Shown one piece after another: positions 18,512 to 26,856 of a stretch of DNA of 64,000 bases. Source of the DNA: Neobacillus cucumis (lineage in GTDB: Bacteria > Bacillota > Bacilli > Bacillales_B > DSM-18226); assembly GCF_016107705.1 (NCBI RefSeq), contig NZ_JAEHGC010000005.1, forward strand, positions 1-64,000. The letters run 5' to 3'. Made by a program: the position numbers and the translations under genes. Numbering within the stretch: the first letter of the stretch is position 1; each line of letters starts with the position of its first letter. The notes under the pieces were generated by a model. That model had not been told where the DNA came from and ran no database searches. It worked only from the letters and a program-made list of their open reading frames with translations.

Positions 18512-19723
18512 ATGGATGCATTGGATATCCTAGCGGATCTTGAAAATGTCATTCCTTTTTTTCAACCAATCTTTAGTGCGGAAGAACAAAGTGTTATCGC
18601 ATATGAAGTATTGGGAAGATATAGGTCAGAAGGGAACATCATAAGCTTGGGACCCTTTTTTCAGGATGATCAGATTCCGGATGAATATAAATTTGAAGTA
18701 GATCAAATTGTGGTAAGTAAGGCATTAGAAAAAGCACTTAATTTGGATGAGCATGTCAAAATTTTTTTAAATCGAAATGCTGATTTATTAATGTATGGAC
18801 ATGGCGAACCATTTTTACAAGAGCTTTTAGAGTTTGAAAAAAGGGGAATTCGATTGAGTCGAATTGTTCTTGAAATATCGGAACAAAATTACACAGGGGA
18901 TTTTGATCAATTAGATCACTTACTGCAATACTATCGTACGTATGGAATCCAAATTGCGATTGCCAGGATAGATAGTTCAAAAAATTATTTTCAGCGAATT
19001 GGTGAAATTGAACCTGATATTTTGAAGGTCAATCTGGAAGCTTTAAAATCAACGTCAATAGGAACGAATTTTAATGACGTATTATTTACTCTGTCATTAT
19101 TGGCACGGAAAATTGGGGCGACATTATTGTTTGAAAATATTGAAATGAGTTATCAGCTCCAATTTGCCTGGAAAAATGGCGGAAGATACTATCAAGGATA
19201 TTATCTTCACCCGCCGGAGGCTGAATTTATTCAAGGGGATATGCTAAAAGAGCGATTAAAAGAGAAATTCCACGACTTTATTTCATATGAAAAAAGAAAA
19301 TTAGAAGCAGTATATACGACAGCCGAGTTTTTTCAAATTAAAGTTCAGGAAATTGTTATAAAAAACAGGAAGACAAGTTATGAGGATCTATTTCAATCTT
19401 TGATAAAAGAAATGGACCATATCGCCTTTAGAATGTATGTATGTGATGAAGATGGCTTTCAAAAATCTGTTAATATCTTTAAAGAAAAAAATGACTGGAT
19501 AACTCAAGCACAGTATCTTAATAAAAACTGGAGCTGGCGTCCTTATTTTTTAGAAAATATTATCAAAATGCGTAATGAGCGAAAAGGAATCTTGTCGGAT
19601 TTATACAGTGATATTGAAACAGGTGAAACGATTCGAACTTTTTCTTTTCCCATGAATGGGGAAGAATATTTGTTTATCGACATATCTTATCAATATTTAT
19701 TTGAGCATGAGCAGCTTTTATAA
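18512..19723 (+). CDS. ykuI: EAL-domain protein YkuI (probable c-di-GMP receptor)
   Basis: A 403-residue protein with an N-terminal EAL domain and a C-terminal PAS-like YkuI_C domain. The signature triplet is EVL ('YEVLGRY') as in B. subtilis YkuI, which binds c-di-GMP but showed little or no hydrolysis. Other catalytic segments are degenerate: the DDFG position reads 'ARIDSSKN'. It is therefore better called a c-di-GMP receptor than a phosphodiesterase. The ATG follows TTGGAGGG. ykuJ and darB lie downstream in the same direction. Confidence 0.9.
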   Translation: MDALDILADLENVIPFFQPIFSAEEQSVIAYEVLGRYRSEGNIISLGPFFQDDQIPDEYKFEVDQIVVSKALEKALNLDEHVKIFLNRNADLLMYGHGEPFLQELLEFEKRGIRLSRIVLEISEQNYTGDFDQLDHLLQYYRTYGIQIAIARIDSSKNYFQRIGEIEPDILKVNLEALKSTSIGTNFNDVLFTLSLLARKIGATLLFENIEMSYQLQFAWKNGGRYYQGYYLHPPEAEFIQGDMLKERLKEKFHDFISYEKRKLEAVYTTAEFFQIKVQEIVIKNRKTSYEDLFQSLIKEMDHIAFRMYVCDEDGFQKSVNIFKEKNDWITQAQYLNKNWSWRPYFLENIIKMRNERKGILSDLYSDIETGETIRTFSFPMNGEEYLFIDISYQYLFEHEQLL

Positions 19724-19928
19724 AGCGACTTAATGCACCCTTTAATAAAAAAATTTTTCCTTTCCTCCAATTTTGCTTGGACAAATGCCGTTCCTTATTT
19801 TATTCTTTTAATATTGGCATATTAAAACTTGGTAGTTAAAATTAAACCATAATCCGTTTGGATAGAAACATGTCAAAAGAGAAACATAAATATAGGAAGT
19901 TTGTTTGTGTTTGAAAGGAGATAGGCAA

Positions 19929-20165
19929 ATGTCACAGCTTCAAGGTATATTAACTCGATTAAAAAACCTTCAGGAACAATCGGGGGGTGGAGAGCCGGCA
20001 CAACGTTATTTCGAGGTAAATGGCGAGCGCAAGTGTCAGGTAACATTTCATCCTAAGACAGAAACATTTGAATTAGAAGTATACAATGAGAAGGAAAAAC
20101 CAAAACGGTATCAATTTGATAACGTTGATATGATTACAATTGAAATTTTTGATTTGATTCAATAA
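19929..20165 (+). CDS. ykuJ: YkuJ family protein, 78 aa
   Basis: A small soluble protein beginning MSQLQGILTRLKNLQEQ and containing 'QRYFEVNGERKCQVTFHPKT' and 'YQFDNVDMITIEIFDLI', which match the DUF1797/YkuJ family. Function is unknown. ATG 19929 is chosen over the in-frame upstream TTG because AAAGGAG lies 9 bases before it. A compact terminator follows at 20164-20191. Confidence 0.88.
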   Translation: MSQLQGILTRLKNLQEQSGGGEPAQRYFEVNGERKCQVTFHPKTETFELEVYNEKEKPKRYQFDNVDMITIEIFDLIQ

Positions 20166-20191
20166 GGGACCTTCGGGTTCCTTTCTTTTTC
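20164..20191 (+). terminator. Intrinsic terminator after ykuJ
   Basis: Eight-bp stem (20164-20171 with 20176-20183) closed by a stable TTCG tetraloop, followed by a T-rich tract. It begins inside the stop codon. Confidence 0.8.
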
Positions 20192-20279
20192 GGTTTTGAA
20201 CATGTAAAAACCGAACAGTATCAATGGAACTATGGTAAAATAAAAAGGAATCAAACAAAAAATTTGAGGGGTTCGGCTC

Positions 20280-20723
20280 ATGATAAGTCTTCACAGTGGG
20301 GAATTTTTAGAATTAAGTATAAAAGATTTTATGATCCCTTCCGAGCGGGTCGCACATGTTCAGATTGGGAACAATCTTGAGCATGCTTTATTAGTTTTAA
20401 CCAAAAGTGGATATACTGCTATTCCTGTTTTAGACCCACATTATAAGCTCCATGGATTAATAAGTACGCCGATTATCATGGATTCCATTTTAGGTTTGGA
20501 ACGGATTGAATTTGAAGAGCTGGAGAAAAAACGGGTAGAAGAGGTCATGAAATCGGATATTTCGCGGGTAAAGATTACCGAATCGATTATAAAATGCCTT
20601 GAGCTGCTCGTAAATCAACCTTTCCTTTGTGTCGAATCTGAGGATGGTTTTTTTGAAGGAATTTTGCCAAGAAGTACAGTATTAAATCAATTAAACAATT
20701 TAGTTAAAAAATTTATTAAATGA
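20280..20723 (+). CDS. darB: c-di-AMP receptor DarB (YkuL/CbpB), CBS-domain protein
   Basis: A 147-residue protein of two CBS domains. It has the family stretches 'VAHVQIGNNLEHALLVLTKSGYTAIPVLD', 'LHGLISTPIIMDSI', 'GLERIEFEELE' and 'VEEVM'. In B. subtilis DarB binds c-di-AMP; its ligand-free form interacts with the (p)ppGpp synthetase Rel and with pyruvate carboxylase, linking potassium status to the stringent response. Note that pycA is absent from its usual place in this window. The ATG follows GAGGGG. ktrC, another c-di-AMP target, is 11 kb downstream. Confidence 0.92.
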   Translation: MISLHSGEFLELSIKDFMIPSERVAHVQIGNNLEHALLVLTKSGYTAIPVLDPHYKLHGLISTPIIMDSILGLERIEFEELEKKRVEEVMKSDISRVKITESIIKCLELLVNQPFLCVESEDGFFEGILPRSTVLNQLNNLVKKFIK

Positions 20724-20781
20724 TTGATTAGAGCTCCCTTGATAGGGAGCTATATTATTGAGTTTAAAAAGAGGTGTTATA

Positions 20782-22305
20782 ATGGGGGATACCGCAGCAG
20801 AAAAAAATATTGAAGGGTCTCAAAAAAAGCGAACCAAAAAGCATCTGGTTTTAGCTTCCGTTATGCTCGCTATGTTTATGGGGGCGATTGAAGCAACTAT
20901 TGTTTCAACAGCAATGCCTGCCATTGTTGCTGATTTAGGCGGTTTTCAATTATATAGCTGGGTGTTTTCAGCGTATTTGTTAATGAATTCAGTAACGGTT
21001 CTCATTTATGGAAAGTTATCAGATTTATTTGGACGAAAACCCATCATGTTTTTTGGCGTCATCATTTTTTTAATAGGATCTACACTTTGCGGTTTTGCCT
21101 CATCAATGAAAATGCTAATTATTTTCCGCCTCATACAAGGGTTCGGAGCAGGAGCTGTTATGCCAATTGCCACAACCATTGTAGGGGATATTTATACGGC
21201 TGAAGAGCGGGCAAAAATCCAAGGCTATCTTTCAAGCGTCTGGGGGATTTCTGCCATTACAGGGCCGGCTGTTGGCGGCCTGCTTGTTCAATATGTCAGC
21301 TGGCATTATGTTTTTTGGATCAATATCCCATTAGGAATTCTTTCCCTTGCAGGGTTATGGCTGTTTTTACATGAAAATGTGGAAAAGAAAAAACACGAAA
21401 TTGACTATCTCGGAGCTATTCTACTAACGGTTGCCATTTCTTCGCTTATGTTGGTTCTAGTTGAAGGGGGCAGTCATTGGGCCTGGGGTTCTTGGCAGGC
21501 TTTATCGCTTTTTGCATTGTGCGGTCTTACATTGGTAGCGTTTGTTTTTCAGGAGGGCAGGGCAAAAGAGCCTGTCATGCCATTTAATATTTGGAAAGAA
21601 CGGTCCATTTTTATCGCAAATATTACCTCGTTAACAACTGGAATTATGTTAATCGGGATTTCAAGCTTTTTACCTACGTTCGTTCAAGGGGTAATGGAAC
21701 AAACCGCCATTATTGCAGGATTTACCTTGACGACAATGTCAATTGGCTGGCCAATTGCATCCACAATGTCCGGTAAAATGCTGATTTCTCTGGGGTATCG
21801 AACCACCTCGATCATTGGTGGCGTAGCATTAGTGCTTGGCAGTCTCTTTTTTGTCACGATGTCCACTTCTGCAGGTCCTATCTGGGCTGCTGCAGGCTCA
21901 TTTATTGTAGGAATTGGAATGGGGTTAACTTCGACAGCTTTCATCGTTTCCATACAAAGTACTGTTGTATGGCAGCAGCGTGGAATCGCAACAGCCGCCA
22001 ATATGTTCATGAGAAATTTGGGGAACACGATAGGGGCTGCCTTATTAGGCGGAATTCTTAATAATCGGTTAAGCAGTTATTTAAATGAAAATGCTCCAGA
22101 AGCAGGGAAGAAACTAACTATTAATTCGGCTAATATTCTTTTAAATGCAAAAGAGCGTGCACAATTATCTGAAACGGTAAGAGACGTACTTCAAAATGGT
22201 TTAACTCTATCCCTGCATGCTGTCTACTATGTGGTTCTAATTTTTGCGGTAATAAGTTTGATTTTGGTTTTCTTTATTCCGAAAAAAGGGAATAGCTCTG
22301 TTTAA
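20782..22305 (+). CDS. MFS drug exporter, DHA2 (14-TMS) family
   Basis: A 507-residue proton-driven efflux transporter. The N-terminus is cytoplasmic and basic, followed by 'AMFMGAIEATIVSTAMPAIV' (motif D1), 'GKLSDLFGRKPIM' (motif A) and 'GISAITGPAVGGLL' (motif C, antiporter signature), with 14 predicted spans. It resembles Bmr3/EmrB-QacA proteins; substrates cannot be told. ATG 20782 is preferred to the TTG at 20758 because AAAGAGGTG precedes it. It occupies about the place of ykuC relatives between darB and ccpC. The terminator (22294-22321) overlaps the stop codon. Confidence 0.88.
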   Translation: MGDTAAEKNIEGSQKKRTKKHLVLASVMLAMFMGAIEATIVSTAMPAIVADLGGFQLYSWVFSAYLLMNSVTVLIYGKLSDLFGRKPIMFFGVIIFLIGSTLCGFASSMKMLIIFRLIQGFGAGAVMPIATTIVGDIYTAEERAKIQGYLSSVWGISAITGPAVGGLLVQYVSWHYVFWINIPLGILSLAGLWLFLHENVEKKKHEIDYLGAILLTVAISSLMLVLVEGGSHWAWGSWQALSLFALCGLTLVAFVFQEGRAKEPVMPFNIWKERSIFIANITSLTTGIMLIGISSFLPTFVQGVMEQTAIIAGFTLTTMSIGWPIASTMSGKMLISLGYRTTSIIGGVALVLGSLFFVTMSTSAGPIWAAAGSFIVGIGMGLTSTAFIVSIQSTVVWQQRGIATAANMFMRNLGNTIGAALLGGILNNRLSSYLNENAPEAGKKLTINSANILLNAKERAQLSETVRDVLQNGLTLSLHAVYYVVLIFAVISLILVFFIPKKGNSSV

Positions 22306-22321
22306 AAACAGGGCTTTTTTC
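22294..22321 (+). terminator. Intrinsic terminator after MFS gene
   Basis: Ten-bp stem (22294-22303 with 22306-22315, one G-U) then TTTTTT; it contains the stop codon of the gene. Confidence 0.75.
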
Positions 22322-22349
22322 CATGAATATGATGAAGGTGGTTTGAACG

Positions 22350-23234
22350 TTGTCTTCACTATCTGAATTTCAATTATTATCTGTTTTGGCTCAAGAAATG
22401 AATATGCGTAAGGCTTCTGAGCGCCTGTTTGTCTCTCAGCCGGCTTTATCACAGCGCCTGCAAACCATTGAAAAAGATTGGGGAACGAAATTGTTTATTC
22501 GTTCCCAAAAAGGACTGGCGCTAACTCCATCAGGGGAGCAAGTTATCCAATTTGTCAATGAGGTCCTGAAAAAGGAAGAAAAGGTAAGGGAGTCGATTCA
22601 TTCACTCCAGGCCGGTGTGTCCGGAACTTTAAAAATAGCAGTTGCTTCAATAGTTGGGCAAAATTGGCTTCCTCAAGTATTAAAGCGATTTATTGATACC
22701 TATCCCCAGGCAAAAATTTCACTTGTAACAGGCTGGAGCAGTGAAATTTTAAAATGCTTGTATGATGACCAGGTTCATGTCGGGATTATTCGCGGAACTC
22801 CTGATTGGAAGGGGGCTAAGATCCACCTTTTTAGTGATCCGCTATATCTAGTGGACCGGGTTATAACAAAGCCAGAGCAGGTCTTGGATACAGATCGTCC
22901 GTTTATCCAATTTAAAAGCGACTCTAACTATTATCAAGAAATCCAAGATTGGTGGATGAGAAATTTTAAAACCTCACCAAAAAGGACCATTGTTGTCGAT
23001 CAAATTGAGACCTGCAAACAAATGACGTTTAATGGAATCGGCTACTCCATCCTGCCGTCGATTACCTTAAAAAGCGCAGAAAAAAATATATTTAAAATCC
23101 CGCTTCTTAATGAAAATCATCTGCCGCTTAAAAGGGATACATGGCTTTTGGGATATGAATCTGCTTTTCAATTAAAACAAGTGAATGCGTTTGTTGAATT
23201 AATCAAAGAGTATGTTTCTGAAAAAAAACAATAA
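22350..23234 (+). CDS. ccpC: LysR-type regulator CcpC
   Basis: CcpC represses the citrate synthase and aconitase genes (citZ, citB) and responds to citrate. The 294-residue protein has an N-terminal winged HTH ('MNMRKASERLFVSQPALSQRLQTIEKDWGTKLFIRSQKG') and the ligand domain stretches 'LVTGWSSEILKCLYDDQVHVGIIRGTPDWKG', 'RPFIQFKSDSNYYQEIQDWW' and 'VDQIETCKQM', which are close to B. subtilis CcpC. The start is TTG at 22350 after GAAGGTGG. It is probably monocistronic. Confidence 0.93.
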   Translation: MSSLSEFQLLSVLAQEMNMRKASERLFVSQPALSQRLQTIEKDWGTKLFIRSQKGLALTPSGEQVIQFVNEVLKKEEKVRESIHSLQAGVSGTLKIAVASIVGQNWLPQVLKRFIDTYPQAKISLVTGWSSEILKCLYDDQVHVGIIRGTPDWKGAKIHLFSDPLYLVDRVITKPEQVLDTDRPFIQFKSDSNYYQEIQDWWMRNFKTSPKRTIVVDQIETCKQMTFNGIGYSILPSITLKSAEKNIFKIPLLNENHLPLKRDTWLLGYESAFQLKQVNAFVELIKEYVSEKKQ

Positions 23235-23311
23235 TCCCATTTTTTTATTGTTTTCATCGCTTTCCTTTGTTAAAGTAATTTTTAGTACAAGCCTTAGGAG
23301 GAACATATATT

Positions 23312-24022
23312 ATGAAAAAAATGGATGCACATGAAATTATTTCGTTTATCCAAAATAGTAAAAAATCTACACCTGTAAAGGTTTATGTAAAAGGTGACCT
23401 TGAAGGAATTGATTTTGGAAGCAATTCAAAGGTATTTGTGAATGGGAATACAGGGGTTGTTTTTGGTGATTGGACAGATGTTAATGCTGCATTAGAAGCT
23501 AATCAAGCTAAGATTGAAGATTATGTAATTGAGAATGACCGTCGTAATTCTGCTTTGCCATTACTTGATATGAAAAATGTAAATGCCCGAATTGAACCAG
23601 GTGTTACGATTCGCGATCAGGTTGAAATTGGTGATAATGCGGTTATTATGATGGGGGCTGTCATTAACATCGGCGCAGTTATTGGTGACAATACAATGAT
23701 TGACATGAATGTGGTAATGGGCGGCAGAGCAACGGTTGGGAAAAGATGTCATATTGGTGCCGGTGCTGTTTTAGCAGGAGTAATCGAACCACCATCTGCA
23801 GAACCAGTTGTCATCGAAGACGATGTTGTAATTGGAGCAAATGCAGTTGTACTTGAAGGTGTAAAAGTTGGAAAAGGGTCCGTTGTTGCCGCAGGTGCAG
23901 TTGTAACGGATGATGTTCCACCAAATACAGTTGTTGCTGGAATTCCTGCAAAAAAAATAAAGGATATTGATGAAAAGACTAAATCGAAGACAGAAATAAT
24001 GGATGCGCTTCGTCAATTATAA
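23312..24022 (+). CDS. dapH: Tetrahydrodipicolinate N-acetyltransferase DapH
   Basis: Transfers acetyl from acetyl-CoA to tetrahydrodipicolinate, the first step of the acetylated diaminopimelate branch. It has 236 residues, the family length. The N-terminal region ('[22 protein letters not shown]') is followed by a left-handed beta-helix of hexapeptide repeats ('[19 protein letters not shown]', '[15 protein letters not shown]'). The ATG follows AGGAGG. The deacetylase gene ykuR follows after a terminator, and the transaminase patA lies 10 kb upstream. Confidence 0.96.
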   Translation: MKKMDAHEIISFIQNSKKSTPVKVYVKGDLEGIDFGSNSKVFVNGNTGVVFGDWTDVNAALEANQAKIEDYVIENDRRNSALPLLDMKNVNARIEPGVTIRDQVEIGDNAVIMMGAVINIGAVIGDNTMIDMNVVMGGRATVGKRCHIGAGAVLAGVIEPPSAEPVVIEDDVVIGANAVVLEGVKVGKGSVVAAGAVVTDDVPPNTVVAGIPAKKIKDIDEKTKSKTEIMDALRQL

Positions 24023-24033
24023 TCAATGGGAGA

Positions 24034-24062
24034 AAAGCGTGGATATTCCACGCTTTTTTTCT
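24034..24062 (+). terminator. Intrinsic terminator between dapH and ykuR
   Basis: A stem of 7-9 bp (GCGTGGA 24037-24043 with TTCCACGC 24046-24053) with flanking A- and T-runs. Confidence 0.8.
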
Positions 24063-24082
24063 AAACCAAGGGAGTAATCTGA

Positions 24083-25207
24083 ATGAATTCATATGTGAAA
24101 ATTCGTCGTGATTTACATCAAATTCCGGAATTAGGGTTTCAAGAATATAAGACCCAAGCTTATTTATTATCTTATTTAAAAGGTTTACCTCAGAATAGGC
24201 TGTCGATTGAAAAGTGGAAAACGGGGATTTTTGTAAAGGTACATGGTCTTAATCCAAACAAAACCATTGGGTATCGAACAGATATCGATGGATTACCGAT
24301 TTCAGAAGAAACAGGACTGCCTTTTAAATCAACTCACGATGCTCAAATGCATGCGTGCGGTCATGATTTTCACATGAGTATTGCGATAGGAACTCTTACC
24401 TATCTTGTGGAAAATCCTATCCAGGATGATGTATTATTTATTTTTCAACCGGCAGAGGAGGGCCCTGGGGGGGCGGAACCGATGCTGCAGTCAGAGATCA
24501 TGCAGGATTGGAAACCGGATATGATTTTTGCCTTACATATCGCCCCGGAATACCCTGTAGGGACGATTGCTTTAAAAGAAGGACTACTCTTTGCAAATAC
24601 GTCTGAACTATTTATTGATTTAAAAGGTAAAGGTGGCCATGCTGCCTACCCTCATCAAACCAATGATATGGTCATTGCTGCCTGTTCGTTAGTCAATCAA
24701 CTACAGACCATCGTTTCTAGAAATGTCGATCCGCTAGATAGTGCTGTGATCACAATTGGCAAAATTACTGGGGGAACCGTGCAAAATATCATTGCCGAAA
24801 CAGCGCGTTTGGAAGGGACTATTCGAACATTATCACCTGAATCAATGAAAAAGGTAAAGCATCGAGTAGAGTCTCTGGTTAAAGGGATTGAGACAGGTTA
24901 CGAATGCGAGGCCAAGATTGATTTTGGGGCGATGTATCATCAGGTCTATAATGATGAAAAATTGACAGGGGATTTTTTCGAATATATGAGACGACAAAAT
25001 GAAGTAAAGGTAATCGAGTGCAAGGAAGCCATGACGGGTGAGGACTTTGGCTATATGCTTAAGGAAATCCCGGGATTTATGTTTTGGCTCGGAGTCGACT
25101 CGCCATTTGGTTTGCACCATTCAAAGTTAAATCCTAACGAAGAAGCCATTGATGTTGCTATAAAAGTAATGACAAACTATATCACTTATCAAGGGAATAA
25201 AGCATAA
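24083..25207 (+). CDS. ykuR: N-acetyldiaminopimelate deacetylase (YkuR)
   Basis: M20-family amidohydrolase, 374 residues, that removes acetate from N-acetyl-LL-diaminopimelate. Metal-ligand motifs are intact: 'MHACGHDFH', 'QPAEEGPGG' and '[13 protein letters not shown]', followed by the dimerisation domain ('[15 protein letters not shown]') and a C-terminal '[13 protein letters not shown]' with the last ligand His. The ATG at 24083 follows GGGAG. The terminator before it can be read through from dapH; together with PatA it completes the branch. Confidence 0.93.
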   Translation: MNSYVKIRRDLHQIPELGFQEYKTQAYLLSYLKGLPQNRLSIEKWKTGIFVKVHGLNPNKTIGYRTDIDGLPISEETGLPFKSTHDAQMHACGHDFHMSIAIGTLTYLVENPIQDDVLFIFQPAEEGPGGAEPMLQSEIMQDWKPDMIFALHIAPEYPVGTIALKEGLLFANTSELFIDLKGKGGHAAYPHQTNDMVIAACSLVNQLQTIVSRNVDPLDSAVITIGKITGGTVQNIIAETARLEGTIRTLSPESMKKVKHRVESLVKGIETGYECEAKIDFGAMYHQVYNDEKLTGDFFEYMRRQNEVKVIECKEAMTGEDFGYMLKEIPGFMFWLGVDSPFGLHHSKLNPNEEAIDVAIKVMTNYITYQGNKA

Positions 25208-25383
25208 ATCACAATGCGTTTTGTTTTATACTTTTTGGAAATCATGATAAACTTATAGCAAATAATGGTGAATTTTGTTACATAGAAAAAGTTTAATCTT
25301 CACCTAAAAAGGTAAAACTGATGGAGGGGAAATCTAGGTTATAATTAAAATTAGTATTTATTTAAATTAATTATAATTTAATA

Positions 25384-25412
25384 TTGACTCAAAATTAGAA
25401 TTATCCTATAAT
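25384..25412 (+). promoter_or_regulatory. ykuU promoter, sigma-A type
   Basis: TTGACT (25384-25389) and TATAAT (25407-25412) with an exact 17-bp spacer, 77 bases before the gene. Confidence 0.8.
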
Positions 25413-25428
25413 GAAAATTGTCAAAGGG

Positions 25429-25464
25429 ATAGCAAATGAGAATTGCTATAAAGTTATCTCATTT
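25429..25464 (+). promoter_or_regulatory. Mutually exclusive hairpins in the ykuU leader
   Basis: ATAGCAA (25429-25435) pairs with TTGCTAT (25443-25449); AAATGAGA (25434-25441) pairs with TCTCATTT (25457-25464). The arms overlap by two bases and interleave, so only one can form at a time. No T-run follows, so neither is a terminator. The first hairpin is within about 10-15 bases of the predicted transcript start. Possible stabiliser or translational control; function unknown. Confidence 0.35.
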
Positions 25465-25488
25465 AATTAATATTTGGAGGGATTCGAT

Positions 25489-26037
25489 ATGCCAGAACGT
25501 ATGGTAGGTAAACAAGCTCCACGCTTTGAAATGGATGCAGTATTACCAAACAAAGAATTTGGAAAAGTTAGCCTTGAAGAGAACATGAAAAATGATAAAT
25601 GGACGGTATTGTTCTTCTACCCAATGGACTTTACATTCGTTTGCCCAACTGAAATCACAGCTATGTCTGATCGTTACGAAGAATTCGATGATCTTGATGC
25701 AGTTGTAATCGGTGCTTCTACAGACACCATTCATACTCACCTTGCTTGGATTAAAACAGATCGTAAAGAAAATGGTCTTGGCGATTTAAATTATCCATTA
25801 GCAGCAGACACTAACCATGTTGTTGCTCGTGAATATGGTGTGTTAATTGAAGAAGAAGGTGTTGCACTTCGCGGTTTATTCATCATTGACCCAGAAGGCG
25901 AATTAAAATATTCTGTAGTAAACCATAACAATATCGGCCGTGACGTTGATGAAACACTTCGTGTTCTTCAAGCACTTCAAACTGGCGGACTTTGCCCTGC
26001 AAACTGGAAGCCAGGACAAGCTACACTAAATGTTTAA
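25489..26037 (+). CDS. ykuU: 2-Cys peroxiredoxin YkuU
   Basis: A 182-residue AhpC/Prx1-type thiol peroxidase. The peroxidatic Cys lies in 'DFTFVCPTEI' (about residue 51) and the resolving Cys in 'GGLCPANWKPG' near the C-terminus, so it is a typical 2-Cys enzyme. ATG 25489 is chosen because GGAGGG sits 8 bases upstream; the in-frame TTG at 25474 overlaps that site. It is followed by a repeat element and then a terminator, with the thioredoxin-like ykuV downstream as a possible reductant. Confidence 0.93.
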   Translation: MPERMVGKQAPRFEMDAVLPNKEFGKVSLEENMKNDKWTVLFFYPMDFTFVCPTEITAMSDRYEEFDDLDAVVIGASTDTIHTHLAWIKTDRKENGLGDLNYPLAADTNHVVAREYGVLIEEEGVALRGLFIIDPEGELKYSVVNHNNIGRDVDETLRVLQALQTGGLCPANWKPGQATLNV

Positions 26038-26041
26038 AATA

Positions 26042-26162
26042 GAAAAGCGGAAGCGCCTTGTTCAGGGGCGACAAGCATAAGACAAGCCGCGGGAAGGTTG
26101 CTTTTTAACCTTCTTGACGGATTGGCTTATGACCTAGAGCCCCTAGGCGCTGGAGCTAGACA
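26042..26162. repeat. Intergenic palindromic repeat of the Bacillus bcr/MITE-like type
   Basis: The interval folds as one long interrupted hairpin with four nested arms: 26052-26058/26145-26151, 26065-26069/26139-26143, 26076-26081/26126-26131 and 26093-26099/26107-26113. The motifs 'AGCGGAAGCGCCTTG' and 'GGCGCTGGAGCTAGAC' are ones I recall as very common in intergenic DNA of Bacillus genomes. It codes for nothing and sits between the ykuU stop and the ykuU terminator. It has no transposase, so it would be mobile only in trans. Confidence 0.75.
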
Positions 26163-26180
26163 ATTTTTAAATCAAACACG

Positions 26181-26217
26181 ATAGACCTAACCTTTAAAGT
26201 GTTAGGTCTATTTTTAA
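26181..26217 (+). terminator. Intrinsic terminator of ykuU
   Basis: Eleven-bp perfect stem (26181-26191 with 26201-26211) and TTTTT. Confidence 0.85.
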
Positions 26218-26235
26218 AATAGAGGGGGTATTGAA

Positions 26236-26691
26236 ATGAAATTACGTGAGCCAATGCCGGAATTAACGGGTGCAACCGAATGGCTGAACGGTCAGGTGAC
26301 GAAAGAAGAGTTAGTTGGGGAAAGGCCTACCCTAATTCATTTTTGGTCGATTAGCTGCCACCTTTGTAAAGAAGCAATGCCACAGGTCAATCAATTCCGT
26401 GATGACTTCAAAGAAAAATTAAATGTGGTCGCTGTTCATATGCCTCGTTCTGAAAATGATCTAAACATTGAAGAAATCAAGCAAGTGGCTGCCGAACATG
26501 GGATTTCCCAGCCAATCTTTGTTGACAGTGAACACAAACTAACGGAAGCGTTCGAAAATCAATATGTGCCTGCCTACTATGTCTTTGACCGTGAAGGTAA
26601 ACTTCGTCATTTTCAAGCTGGCGGAAGCGGCATGAAAATGCTTGAAAAACGGGTAAATCGTGTTTTAGATGAATTAGAAAAAACCGAATAA
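26236..26691 (+). CDS. ykuV: Thiol-disulfide oxidoreductase YkuV
   Basis: A 151-residue thioredoxin-fold protein with a CxxC active site in 'SISCHLCKEAMPQV' and the cis-proline region 'YVPAYYVFDREGKL'. There is no signal peptide, so it is cytoplasmic, as B. subtilis YkuV is. The ATG follows GAGGGGG. It is next to the peroxiredoxin ykuU but has a terminator on each side, so it is likely a separate transcript or read-through product. Confidence 0.9.
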   Translation: MKLREPMPELTGATEWLNGQVTKEELVGERPTLIHFWSISCHLCKEAMPQVNQFRDDFKEKLNVVAVHMPRSENDLNIEEIKQVAAEHGISQPIFVDSEHKLTEAFENQYVPAYYVFDREGKLRHFQAGGSGMKMLEKRVNRVLDELEKTE

Positions 26692-26708
26692 AATAATGAA
26701 TCAATCGG

Positions 26709-26742
26709 AACTGTTCGTATTTAAACGAGCAGTTTTTTTATG
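26709..26742 (+). terminator. Intrinsic terminator of ykuV
   Basis: Ten-bp stem (26709-26718 with 26725-26734, one G-U) and seven T. It covers the ATG at 26740, arguing against that codon as a start for the next gene. Confidence 0.85.
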
Positions 26743-26856
26743 GAAAAATTTATTAAAAATATATGCAAAAGACTAGAAAAATACTTCGAAACCCGATATA
26801 TTAAATATTGCGCCTTTATTCCAAAAATTGGAAATTGTAAGGAAAGGGGATTGAAT

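Noticed and set aside
25340..25412. PerR box upstream of ykuU
   Set aside because: TTATAAT half sites occur in the A/T-rich region, but no partner half site matches the 7-1-7 inverted repeat.
26740..26856. N-terminal extension of the first ABC subunit from ATG 26740
   Set aside because: The ATG lies in the ykuV terminator, there is no ribosome binding site, and the extra 39 residues do not look like an exporter N-terminus.
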